From contig NZ_JAILYJ010000002.1 in assembly GCF_019793465.1 (NCBI RefSeq), positions 518,814 through 582,813 on the forward strand: a stretch of 64,000 nt of DNA, in the 5' to 3' direction. The notes beneath the pieces were generated by a model. It was not told where the DNA came from. It was given only the letters and a program-made list of their open reading frames with translations, and made no database searches. The translations under genes were made by a program, and so were the position numbers. Shown here piece by piece: positions 1-8,000 of the stretch (positions are counted from its first letter, which is position 1; every line of letters starts with the position of its first letter). Source of the DNA: Rhizobium croatiense (GTDB taxonomy: Bacteria; Pseudomonadota; Alphaproteobacteria; Rhizobiales; Rhizobiaceae).

Positions 1-1251
1 GCGTTTCTCACCATTCTCAATGGTGTGCTCGCCATGTCTGAGCTGGCTGTCGTGTCTTCTCGAACAGCCCGCCTGAAGGTTCTCTCCGACAATGGCAGCA
101 AGGGTGCGGCCCAGGCCATCAAACTTGCCGAACACCCCGGCCGCTTTCTCTCCACGGTTCAGATCGGCATCACCCTGGTCGGCGTTCTCTCAGGCGCCTT
201 CTCAGGGGCCACGCTCGGCGGCCGTCTGTCCGGATGGCTGGAAGCACAGGGCATGTCGTCGGCGGCTGCCGACGCTGTCGGCGTCGGTTCGGTCGTCGTC
301 GCCATCACCTATCTTTCTCTCATCGTCGGCGAACTTGTGCCGAAGCAGATCGCGTTGCGGGAACCCGAAGCAGTCGCGGCGAAGGTCGCACCCGCCATGG
401 CGGTGCTTTCAAAAATCGCCCTGCCCCTCGTGTGGCTTCTGAACGCCTCCGGGAATCTTGTGCTTAAACTCTTGGGCCAATCAGGAAAAGGCGGCGATAA
501 TGTCTCTGATGCAGAGATTAAAACCGTTCTCGCCGAGGCGCAGTCGGCCGGCGTGATCGAAAGCGAAGAGTCGGCGATGATATCGGGCGTCATGCGGCTG
601 GCGGACCGTACCGCCCGGGCGCTGATGACGCCGCGGCGCGACGTCGAAATCATTGATATCGACGACAGCCTTGACGAAATTCGCGCGCAGCTGCACCGGA
701 CGAAACGGTCCCGGCTGCCCGTTCGCAAGGGCAGTTCGGACGAGGTGATCGGCATTCTTCCGGTCAAGGATTTCTACGATTCGATGTCCGAACACGGCAG
801 CGTCGATATCAAGGCCCTGACGCAAGACGTTCCTGTGGTTTCAGACCTTTCAACCGCCATTCATGTGATCGAAGCGATCCGGAAATCGCCGGTGCACATG
901 GTGCTGGTTTTTGACGAGTACGGCCATTTCGAGGGCATTGTTTCGTCAGGCGACATTCTGGAAGCGATCATGGGCGCTCTGCAGGAGGGACCGGTCGACG
1001 AGCAGGCAATCGCCCGCCGCGACGACGGCTCCTACCTGGTGTCCGGCTGGACGCCGATCGACGAATTCGCCGAATTCCTGAATCTCAAGCTCGATGACGA
1101 TCTCGAATATCAGACTGTGGCCGGCCTGGTGCTGGAAGAGCTGAAACATCTGCCGGAACTGGGTGAGAGCTTCACGCGAGACGGATGGCGCTTCGAGGTC
1201 ATCGATCTCGATGGCAGGCGCGTGGACAAGATACTTGTATCTGCGGAGTGA
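1..1251 (+). CDS. CNNM/CBS-domain membrane protein (hemolysin C/CorC family), 5' partial
   Basis: The reading frame is open from base 1, so the start lies outside the window and 416 residues are visible. The order is a DUF21/CNNM membrane domain (about residues 1-150, several hydrophobic segments), a CBS pair (about 195-320, including [13 protein letters not shown] and the VFDEYG segment), and a C-terminal CorC/HlyC transporter-associated domain (about 330-410). Such proteins sit in the inner membrane and are linked to divalent-cation (Mg/Co) transport or efflux; the haemolysin label is historical. Family assignment is firm, substrate is not. It ends about 100 bases before tam on the same strand, and no promoter between them is obvious. 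Confidence 0.9.
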   Translation, partial: AFLTILNGVLAMSELAVVSSRTARLKVLSDNGSKGAAQAIKLAEHPGRFLSTVQIGITLVGVLSGAFSGATLGGRLSGWLEAQGMSSAAADAVGVGSVVVAITYLSLIVGELVPKQIALREPEAVAAKVAPAMAVLSKIALPLVWLLNASGNLVLKLLGQSGKGGDNVSDAEIKTVLAEAQSAGVIESEESAMISGVMRLADRTARALMTPRRDVEIIDIDDSLDEIRAQLHRTKRSRLPVRKGSSDEVIGILPVKDFYDSMSEHGSVDIKALTQDVPVVSDLSTAIHVIEAIRKSPVHMVLVFDEYGHFEGIVSSGDILEAIMGALQEGPVDEQAIARRDDGSYLVSGWTPIDEFAEFLNLKLDDDLEYQTVAGLVLEELKHLPELGESFTRDGWRFEVIDLDGRRVDKILVSAE

Positions 1252-1349
1252 AAGCCGGCGCCGTTGAGATCGTCGAGCCCGACGGAGCAACATCGACAAG
1301 ATCGGCATCGGCCACAGGGAAATGTGGCCCGACATCAGGAGGTACCGCC

Positions 1350-2120
1350 ATGGCATGGTCCGCCAGCCAATATGTGAAATTCGAGGACGAGCGCACACGA
1401 CCGGCACGTGACCTTCTGGCGCAGGTGCCGCTGCAGAGCATCGGTAGCGCCGTCGACCTCGGCTGCGGGCCGGGCAATTCGACCGAACTCATCATCGAGC
1501 GGTATGGCGCCGAAGGCGTCTCCGGCCTCGACAGCGACGTCAATATGCTAGAGGCGGCCCACAAGCGGCTTCCCGGCACTGCCTTCGTCGAGGCCGATCT
1601 CGGCAGCTGGCAGCCGACCGAGCCCGTCGATCTGCTCTTCGCCAATGCCGTCTTCCAATGGTTGCCCGATCATCTCGACATTTTCGACCGGCTGATGGAC
1701 GGGCTTTCCCCGGGCGGCGTGCTGGCCGTGCAGATGCCCGACAATCTCGGCGAACCCTCGCATCTGGCAATGGAGGAGAGCGCCCATGCCGGCCCGTGGA
1801 AGGCCGCCTTCGAGGAAAAGGGCGTGCGCCGCCAGCCATTGGCTCCGCCCTCCGCCTATTATTCCAGGCTGATCGCCAAGTCCGCGCGCGTCGATATCTG
1901 GCACACCATCTACAACCACCCGATGGCGGATGCGGCGGCGATCGTCGAATGGGTCAAAGGCACCGGGCTGATGCCCTATCTCGCGCAGGCCGGTGAGGAC
2001 TATCGCGAGGCGTTTCTGGCGGATTATCTTCAGCGGATTGAAAAGGCCTTTCCCCGGATGTCGGATGGCCGGGTGCTGCTGCGGTTTCCCAGGATTTTTA
2101 TGGTGGCGGTGAAGAGGTAG
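1350..2120 (+). CDS. tam: trans-aconitate 2-methyltransferase
   Basis: A 256-residue class I SAM methyltransferase. Motif I is [11 protein letters not shown] (about residues 33-43). The N-terminal [19 protein letters not shown] is typical of Tam, which methylates trans-aconitate, an inhibitory by-product of the TCA cycle, in the cytoplasm. The frame is open further upstream into the preceding gene, but ATG 1350 has an AGGAGG-type ribosome site at about 1337-1342 and matches the family N-terminus. Length fits the family. It is followed by a palindromic repeat rather than another gene. Confidence 0.9.
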   Translation: MAWSASQYVKFEDERTRPARDLLAQVPLQSIGSAVDLGCGPGNSTELIIERYGAEGVSGLDSDVNMLEAAHKRLPGTAFVEADLGSWQPTEPVDLLFANAVFQWLPDHLDIFDRLMDGLSPGGVLAVQMPDNLGEPSHLAMEESAHAGPWKAAFEEKGVRRQPLAPPSAYYSRLIAKSARVDIWHTIYNHPMADAAAIVEWVKGTGLMPYLAQAGEDYREAFLADYLQRIEKAFPRMSDGRVLLRFPRIFMVAVKR

Positions 2121-2154
2121 TCCGCCGCTGATCACTGCTGTCCGGTTCGGATCC

Positions 2155-2328
2155 AAGACCCCTCCCCAACCCCTCCCCACAAGGGGGAGGGACTAAGCTG
2201 CGGTCCCGGCGGCGACCAAAACGAGAAGTCCTGCTGGCTGTGACGGCTCCAGGGACTGTTACGATGGAGGTTATCTGAAGCGGTGCGGCACCTTAGCCCC
2301 TCCCTTGTGGGGGGTGGGGAGGGGTCTT
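2155..2328. repeat. Intergenic palindromic element, family A copy 1
   Basis: The ends are inverted repeats of C-rich and G-rich strings (CCCCTCCCCAACCCCTCCCC on the left, its imperfect complement on the right), and the left end also carries a local CCACAAGGGGGAGGG hairpin. The roughly 100-base centre varies between copies. Related copies lie at 23301-23459 and 56232-56392. The element fills most of the 344-base gap between tam and zwf; the rest holds the zwf leader and nothing else recognisable. Confidence 0.85.
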
Positions 2329-2464
2329 GGGCGGTCGGATGGGACCCCTGACACCCAGGCCGCCCCGATATGCTGTCAAATGCCTGTTATCCCTCACCCT
2401 CATATGTTGCGGCGAAACCGGCGGGCATTATAGTCGGCCGGACAATCTCAGGGAGATGACACTT

Positions 2465-3982
2465 ATGGACGCTGCCCCTACCCCGCCGGTCACCCTCGTC
2501 ATCTTCGGCGCCACCGGCGATCTGACGCGCCGGCTGCTCGTGCCGGCGATCATCAACCTGACGCGCCAGCGCCTCGTCGGCGAGGATCTCAATATTCTCG
2601 GCATCGGCATCGAGCCGGGCAACGATGAATTCCTGCGCGGCCGGCTCGACGCATTCCTCAACCACCTCAACGGCGAGGAGCAGACGGTCAAGGACGAAGC
2701 CTGGGAGAGCCTGCGCCGGCGCATAAGCTACACATCGGGTGATTTCACCAAGGACGATATTTTCGTCGAGATCGGCAAGCGTCTGGGGCCGCATGCCAAT
2801 GCCGCCTTCTATCTTGCCGTGCCACCATCCTTCTTCGGCTCAATCGTCGAAAAACTCGCCGCCCATGGCCTGACCGACGAAAAGGACGGCACTTTCCGCC
2901 GTGTCGCGATCGAGAAGCCGTTCGGCACCGACCTTGCCTCGGCACGGGCGCTCAATGCCCAGATCCTCGCCCAGATCGAGGAAAATCAAGTCTACCGGCT
3001 CGACCATTTCCTCGGCAAGGAGACCGTGCAGAACCTGATGACGGCGCGTTTTGCCAATATGATCATCGAGTCGCTGTGGAACAGCCGCTATATCGATCAT
3101 GTGCAGATCACCGCCGCCGAGATCGTCGATGTCGGCAGCCGTGGCAAATTCTACGATGCCACAGGCGCGATGCGCGACATGGTGCCGAACCATCTCTTCC
3201 AGCTGCTGGCGATGATCGCCATGGAGCCGCCGAACAGCTTCGACGCCGAAGCGATCCGCAACGAGAAAAGCAAGGTGCTGAAGGCGCTGCGCATCTATAC
3301 GCCCGAGGAGGCAAAGACGCACGGCGTGCGCGGCGCCTATACGGCCGGTCCGCTGAACGGCGTCGAGCTTCCGGCCTATCGCGACACCAAGGACGTCTCG
3401 CCGGACAGCCGGACCGAGACCTATGTGGCGCTGAAGCTCTATGCCGATACCTGGCGCTGGGCCGGCGTACCCTTCTACTTGAGAACCGGCAAGGCGCTGA
3501 CGGCGCGCGACACCGAGATCGTCATCACCTTCCAGCCGGTGCCCTTCGCGCAGTTCCGCGAGACCGAGGTCAATCGCCGCCTGCCGCCGAACCGGCTGGT
3601 GATCCAGGTTCAGCCGGATGAGGGCATGAGCATGGAGATCTCGATCAAGTCACCGGGGCTTTCGGTCGATACCACGCCTGTTTCCCTCGACTTCCGCTAT
3701 GCCGACAAGTTCGATATCGGCAAGACCACAGGCTATGAATCGCTGCTCTACGATCTCTTCATCGGCGACCAGACGCTCTTCCAGCGCGCCGACGGCATCG
3801 AGGCCGGCTGGGCGGCGGTGCAGCCCTTCCTCGACATCTGGGCAAAGGATGAGGGCGTGCCCGAAACTTACGCCCCGGGCAGCATGGGGCCGGCCTGCGC
3901 CGACCGCCTCATCGAGCGCGACGGACGCAAATGGCATGAACTCGGCGTCATCCTGCACAGCCAGGCGAAGAACGGCAAATAG
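2465..3982 (+). CDS. zwf: glucose-6-phosphate 1-dehydrogenase
   Basis: Oxidises glucose 6-phosphate to 6-phosphogluconolactone, feeding the Entner-Doudoroff and pentose phosphate routes. Visible motifs are the N-terminal dinucleotide site FGATGDLTRR, EKPFG, and the active-site segment YRLDHFLGKE at about residue 178. The 505 residues are slightly longer than the usual 490. The start at 2465 has GGGAG at 2451-2455; an in-frame ATG at 2456 cannot be excluded. It lies alone, without pgl or edd, so it may be a second G6PDH isozyme. That is an inference from context only. Confidence 0.93.
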   Translation: MDAAPTPPVTLVIFGATGDLTRRLLVPAIINLTRQRLVGEDLNILGIGIEPGNDEFLRGRLDAFLNHLNGEEQTVKDEAWESLRRRISYTSGDFTKDDIFVEIGKRLGPHANAAFYLAVPPSFFGSIVEKLAAHGLTDEKDGTFRRVAIEKPFGTDLASARALNAQILAQIEENQVYRLDHFLGKETVQNLMTARFANMIIESLWNSRYIDHVQITAAEIVDVGSRGKFYDATGAMRDMVPNHLFQLLAMIAMEPPNSFDAEAIRNEKSKVLKALRIYTPEEAKTHGVRGAYTAGPLNGVELPAYRDTKDVSPDSRTETYVALKLYADTWRWAGVPFYLRTGKALTARDTEIVITFQPVPFAQFRETEVNRRLPPNRLVIQVQPDEGMSMEISIKSPGLSVDTTPVSLDFRYADKFDIGKTTGYESLLYDLFIGDQTLFQRADGIEAGWAAVQPFLDIWAKDEGVPETYAPGSMGPACADRLIERDGRKWHELGVILHSQAKNGK

Positions 3983-3994
3983 CGCCCTTCTCCT

Positions 3995-4312
3995 TTATCG
4001 ATCTTCACGGCAGGCGGGGCTGACGGAGGCGCCGCTATTGCCGCCTTCGGTGGCCAGCGCGCCGCGGGCCTTCGGCGGCGGGCAGCGCGCCCAGTCGACG
4101 CGGCCGCTCGGGGCGCCGTTGTCGATGCTGCCGGTTTCGATCGAATCGAGCGGGATGACCAGCCCCCTTTGTGTCTCGGCGCCCGGCGACGTGCCGAGCG
4201 GCGGCGTGCCGTCGATCCGGCCGCTGGCATCCATGCCCATGTTCGACTGGGCGAGGACCGGCGCGGAAAGGCTGAGGAGAGCGATCGACGTTGCTGCAAT
4301 AAACCTGCGCAT
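3995..4312 (-). CDS. small exported protein of unknown function
   Basis: 105 residues. The N-terminus (MRRFIAATSIALLSLSAPVLAQ) is a clear Sec signal peptide with a likely cleavage after AQ, so the mature protein of about 83 residues should be periplasmic. It is rich in Gly, Ser and Pro, has no recognised domain, and contains one cysteine in WARCPPP. The frame is open upstream, but ATG 4312 is preceded by an AGAAGGAAC ribosome site and begins the signal peptide. It is convergent with zwf, only 12 bases from the zwf stop. Function not recognised. Confidence 0.75.
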   Translation of the reverse strand: MRRFIAATSIALLSLSAPVLAQSNMGMDASGRIDGTPPLGTSPGAETQRGLVIPLDSIETGSIDNGAPSGRVDWARCPPPKARGALATEGGNSGASVSPACREDR

Positions 4313-4457
4313 GATGCTGTTCCTTCTGGTGTCGGCGATGCGACAGAAACAGCGATCCGGCTTTGCTTGTTCCCTATGGAACGGGCGCCGGCGATCAAAG
4401 TTTGGCGAACAGACTACCGGCTGCGTGTGGAAACGCTTTCTAAAGCTCTTTGTTTTG

Positions 4458-4506
4458 ATGCATGTCGTTGTCCCAGAACCGCTGCACACTTCCGGGCGAC
4501 ATGCAT
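4458..4506. repeat. Palindromic element, family E (RIME-like), copy 1
   Basis: Perfect 10-base arms ATGCATGTCG and CGACATGCAT surround a conserved centre containing CCGCTGCACAC. The same sequence in the opposite orientation occurs at 53999-54042. Such sequences are widespread between genes in Rhizobium. This copy lies between the small exported protein gene and the Nudix gene and could act as a transcript-end hairpin for the latter. Confidence 0.7.
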
Positions 4507-4512
4507 TAAGGC

Positions 4513-4968
4513 TCAATCGCGCCAGCGTGACAGCACTTTCTCCAGCCCTGTCGGATAGAGATCGATGTCGGCATCGCGCACCATGTCGCGGCCGAACCAG
4601 CGCGCCGTCGCCGCCGTCTCGTCGAGCTCGGCATAGCGGATTTCGTCACGCGCATAGAGCGATGCATCGGCGAGTTCGATATCGGCGGCGAAGATATATT
4701 CGTGACCGGTCGCGCCATGATGCTCGAAGATGTTTTCGAGCAGATGCCAGGGGCCGGCGATGCGGATCGCCGTTTCGAGTTCCTCCCGGAATTCGCGTTG
4801 CAGGGCCTGTTCGCGCGTCTCGCCGAATTCGATCGAGCCGCCAAGCGGGCGAATGCCCTTGATGCGGCCGCCGTCATCCTCCACTTCCGCGGCGAGCAGC
4901 CGATCTTGCCTCCAGGCAAGGCCGATCACCTTCACCCTGATCTGCTGCGGCGGACGCCAGACAGTCAT
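4513..4968 (-). CDS. Nudix hydrolase
   Basis: 151 residues with a Nudix box at about residues 44-65 (GSIEFGETREQALQREF then REELE), matching GX5EX7REUXEE; the usual final glycine is replaced. Nudix enzymes cleave nucleoside diphosphates linked to another group, and the natural substrate cannot be told from sequence. ATG 4968 is preceded by AAGGAGAGCCGC, a good ribosome site. It reads away from the DUF2267 gene and toward the exported protein gene, and could be transcribed with it across the family E palindrome. Confidence 0.85.
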   Translation of the reverse strand: MTVWRPPQQIRVKVIGLAWRQDRLLAAEVEDDGGRIKGIRPLGGSIEFGETREQALQREFREELETAIRIAGPWHLLENIFEHHGATGHEYIFAADIELADASLYARDEIRYAELDETAATARWFGRDMVRDADIDLYPTGLEKVLSRWRD

Positions 4969-5081
4969 GCGGCTCTCCTTCTTTTCGACGGAAATCCTTA
5001 ACTAGCCGAAAGAGGCTGCATGGCAAGGGTGACCAGAAGCCAACACGCGGCAAGGCCGCGGAGGCTTCTGGCCGCCGTCGT

Positions 5082-5474
5082 TCAGACGAACTGGCTGAGG
5101 CCGGGGACGGAGGCGACGACCTCGTCGACGACCTCTTCGCCGGCATATTGCTTGGCGATGGCGATGGTTTCCTTGGCGAGCGAAGTGATTTCGCCCATGC
5201 CGAGGCCCTCGCCCATCAGCTGCTGGCCGAGGCCCATGATGCCGCCGCCGCCGAGCGAGCTCATCAGCCCGCCAAGCAGGCCGCCGCCGCCGGCGCCGGC
5301 GCCGTTGAACTGGGCGACGAGATCGGCGCCGCCGGGGATCGCTTCGATCATCCGCGCGACAGGGCCGTCGGCCGCCTCGCGCTGCAGGAAGCCGAGCATC
5401 ATGCCGAGCGCCTTTTCGGCCAGATCCGGCGCAATACCCACGCGATCGGCGATCTGGGTTACAATTTCATTCAT
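5082..5474 (-). CDS. DUF2267-type small protein
   Basis: 130 residues: an N-terminal helical domain (MNEIVTQIADRVGI to about residue 50), a Gly-rich hinge (GAGAGGGGLLGGL), and a C-terminal helix ending in VVASVPGLSQFV. This layout resembles proteins labelled DUF2267, which have no established function. No signal peptide or membrane segment. A perfect 16-base palindrome lies 18-33 bases upstream of the start, so the gene probably has a dedicated regulator. Family assignment is from memory of the pattern and is moderate. Confidence 0.75.
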   Translation of the reverse strand: MNEIVTQIADRVGIAPDLAEKALGMMLGFLQREAADGPVARMIEAIPGGADLVAQFNGAGAGGGGLLGGLMSSLGGGGIMGLGQQLMGEGLGMGEITSLAKETIAIAKQYAGEEVVDEVVASVPGLSQFV

Positions 5475-5491
5475 GTCAGCCTCCTGTTATA

Positions 5492-5507
5492 TTGACGTTA
5501 ACGTCAA
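5492..5507. promoter_or_regulatory. Perfect 16-base palindromic operator upstream of the DUF2267 gene
   Basis: TTGACGTTAACGTCAA is a perfect dyad just upstream of the minus-strand DUF2267 gene and about 180 bases from the divergent HerA-like gene. The TTGAC/GTCAA arms and tight spacing resemble sites of MerR-family regulators, such as the LiuR sites known for branched-chain amino-acid catabolism genes. That identity is an inference; no such regulator is encoded in the window. Confidence 0.6.
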
Positions 5508-5686
5508 CGTTATTCGAAGTTCGATCGCAACTCAAGCTGCGCTTTCAAACGGCGGTTTTGCTTTCCATGCAAACAGTTGTCCGCATCCTTCCGCCTGCTT
5601 ATAACAGGGAAACGATGGTTCGATGAAGGCGGCGCAAGCCCAAGCCTTCTCAACAAATGGCGGCGGCGCCGAAGGGAGAGTTGCGG

Positions 5687-7246
5687 ATGATCGAGGACGG
5701 CAAGATTTTCATCGGCGCGAGCCGCAATCCCGACGACAGCATCAACAAGCCGGAATATCTCGACCTGAAATTCGGCAACCGCCACGGCTTGGTCACCGGC
5801 GCCACCGGCACCGGCAAGACGGTGACGCTGCAAGTGCTGGCCGAAGGTTTTTCGCGGGCCGGCGTGCCGGTGTTTGCGGCCGACATCAAGGGCGATCTTT
5901 CCGGCATCGCCGCCAGGGGCGAGCCCAAGGATTTCCTCACCAAAAGGGCCGAGCAGATCGGCTTTGCCGATTATGAATTCGACCTGTTTCCGGTGATCTT
6001 CTGGGATCTGTTCGGTCAGAAGGGCCACCGGGTGCGCACCACCGTCGCCGAGATGGGGCCGCTGCTGCTCGCCCGGCTGATGGATGCCTCCGAACCGCAG
6101 GAAGGCGTCATCAACATCGCCTTCAAGATCGCCGACGAGGCCGGGCTACCGCTGCTCGACCTTAAGGATTTCACCTCGCTGCTCAACTATATGGGCGAGA
6201 ATGCCAGCGAACTTTCCAACCAGTACGGCCTGATCTCCAGGGCCTCGGTCGGCTCGATCCAGCGGGCGCTGCTCGTTCTCGAACAGCAGGGTGCGGAGCA
6301 TTTCTTCGGCGAGCCGGCGCTGAAGATCTCCGACATCATGCGCACCAGCAATAACGGCTATGGCCAGATCTCGGTGCTGGCCGCCGACAAACTGATGATG
6401 AACCCGCGCCTTTACGCCACCTTCCTGCTCTGGCTGCTGTCGGAGCTGTTCGAGGAACTGCCCGAGATCGGCGACCCGGAAAAGCCGAAACTCGTCTTCT
6501 TCTTCGACGAAGCGCATCTGCTGTTCAACGACGCGCCGAAGGTGCTGGTCGAACGCGTCGAGCAGGTGGTGCGGCTGATCCGCTCCAAGGGTGTCGGCGT
6601 CTATTTCGTGACGCAGAACCCGCTCGACGTGCCGGAAACGGTGCTCGCCCAGCTCGGCAACCGGGCGCAGCACGCGTTGCGTGCCTATTCGCCGCGCGAG
6701 CAGAAGGCGGTGAAGACGGCGGCCGAGACCTTCCGCCCCAACCCGGCCTTCGACTGCGCCACCGTCATCACCAATCTCGGCACCGGCGAGGCGCTGGTCT
6801 CGACGCTGGAGATCAAGGGCGCGCCCTCGATCGTCGAGCGCACGCTGATCCGCCCGCCCTCCGGCCGCGTCGGCCCGGTGACGGATGCCGAGCGCCAGCA
6901 GGTGATGGACAGAAGCCCGGTGCTCGGCGTCTATGACGAGGATCTCGACCGCGAATCCGCCTTCGAGATGCTGGCGGCGCGCGCCAGGAAGGCGGCGGAA
7001 GCCGACGCTGCCAAGCGGGCGCAGGAGGAAGCCGCCGAACAGCCCGGCAGCACCTCCGGCTGGACGCTGCCGGGCTTCGGCGGCAATGACGACAGTCAGC
7101 AGCGCCGCGGCCAGTCGCGCGGCAGGTCGTCCGGCTACCAGCGCGAAACCGTGGTGGAAGCGGCGATGAAAAGCGTGGCCCGCACGGTGGCGACCCAGGT
7201 CGGCCGGGCCCTGGTGCGCGGGATCCTGGGGAGCTTGAAGCGGTAG
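5687..7246 (+). CDS. HerA-like ATPase (DUF853 helicase family)
   Basis: 519 residues. Walker A is TGATGTGKTVTLQ near residue 35; Walker B is KLVFFFDEAHLLF near 265. These P-loop ATPases resemble HerA/FtsK translocases and are often annotated as DUF853 helicases; the cellular role is unproven. The C-terminal 70 residues are low-complexity (Ala, Glu, Gly, Arg) and end in a basic segment. The start at 5687 is chosen because GAAGGGAGAG at 5671-5680 sits just before it; an ATG at 5657 is in frame but has no ribosome site. No nuclease partner (NurA) lies nearby. Confidence 0.85.
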   Translation: MIEDGKIFIGASRNPDDSINKPEYLDLKFGNRHGLVTGATGTGKTVTLQVLAEGFSRAGVPVFAADIKGDLSGIAARGEPKDFLTKRAEQIGFADYEFDLFPVIFWDLFGQKGHRVRTTVAEMGPLLLARLMDASEPQEGVINIAFKIADEAGLPLLDLKDFTSLLNYMGENASELSNQYGLISRASVGSIQRALLVLEQQGAEHFFGEPALKISDIMRTSNNGYGQISVLAADKLMMNPRLYATFLLWLLSELFEELPEIGDPEKPKLVFFFDEAHLLFNDAPKVLVERVEQVVRLIRSKGVGVYFVTQNPLDVPETVLAQLGNRAQHALRAYSPREQKAVKTAAETFRPNPAFDCATVITNLGTGEALVSTLEIKGAPSIVERTLIRPPSGRVGPVTDAERQQVMDRSPVLGVYDEDLDRESAFEMLAARARKAAEADAAKRAQEEAAEQPGSTSGWTLPGFGGNDDSQQRRGQSRGRSSGYQRETVVEAAMKSVARTVATQVGRALVRGILGSLKR

Positions 7247-7295
7247 CTTCGTTCTCCCTCGCTGGGATAAGAGCGAGCCAAATGTGCATTACTAG

Positions 7296-7463
7296 CACCG
7301 GCAGAGGCGTTTTGCATTCGCCTTCGACCCCGCGCAAAGCGCCATCATTCTTTGTGGAGGTGACAAGCAAGGCATGAATAAAGCGCTCTTTTACAAACAG
7401 CTGATCAACAAGGCCGACGCTCGCTTCGATGCCTGGCTGAAGGAGAAGAAAAATGAGCGCTGA
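7296..7463 (+). pseudogene. 5'-truncated HigB/Gp49-like (RelE superfamily) toxin remnant
   Basis: The frame after the stop at 7293-7295 reads RRFAFAFDPAQSAIILCGGD and then continues through LFYKQLINKADARFDAWLK. This is the C-terminal half of Gp49/HigB toxins (core AFDP...ILL.GGDK, then FY..LI..AD..F). The N-terminal half is absent: upstream is a stop and then the HerA-like gene. The stop overlaps the antitoxin start by 11 bases (ATGAGCGCTGA), the normal coupling for such pairs. An ATG at 7374 with GGAGG before it could still yield a 29-residue fragment. Most likely a dead toxin. Confidence 0.7.
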
Positions 7464-7782
7464 TTGGAAGACGCTACGCGCCGAACTTCCTGAAGATGTT
7501 CGCGCCCGGCTCGACATGAAGCGGCAACAGCGCCGTCTGGGCAAGGCCTTGGCGGAAGTACGCAAAGCGATGGATACCACGCAGCAAGAGGTTGCCGCGC
7601 GCGCCGCCATGACGCAAAATACTGTTTCGAAAATCGAAAGCGCCGACGATGTCCTGCTATCGTCAATCGTGCGTTACATGCATTCTCTTGGTGGCGGCGT
7701 CGAGCTTGTCTTGAAAACGCCTGACGGGAAAGCCAGGCGCGTTGATTTTGACCCTGAGATTTACGTGAAGCCGACCGTGTAG
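7453..7782 (+). CDS. XRE-family antitoxin (HigA-like)
   Basis: 109 residues with a helix-turn-helix at about 45-70 (TTQQEVAARAAMTQNTVSKIE) and a C-terminal segment (SLGGGVELVLKTPDGKARRVDF) typical of the antitoxin partner of Gp49/HigB toxins. It should bind its own promoter and the toxin. Its start overlaps the end of the truncated toxin frame, so the original pair was toxin first. With the toxin broken it is probably an orphan antitoxin kept as a regulator or to neutralise related toxins; that is inference. Confidence 0.82.
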   Translation: MSADWKTLRAELPEDVRARLDMKRQQRRLGKALAEVRKAMDTTQQEVAARAAMTQNTVSKIESADDVLLSSIVRYMHSLGGGVELVLKTPDGKARRVDFDPEIYVKPTV

Positions 7783-8000
7783 CTGCAGAGCACCCGAATG
7801 CCACAGCGAGGTAGGCTAACGGCGGACCGAGGGAGGAAAGCGGGATCGCAGCCTCCCGCCGGATCGGCGCCTTACCTTGAACCTGACGCCTTCATTCCCT
7901 AAATTCCCTGCCATCGATCATTTCAACAGGATGTGTGCCGCAATGGATTTCAACCCGATCGCAACGCCAATTCGCCTTGCCAACGGGGATATTCAGATCC

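Noticed and set aside
1185..1349. Longer tam reading frame starting inside the preceding gene
   Set aside because: No ribosome site, and the family N-terminus begins at 1350.
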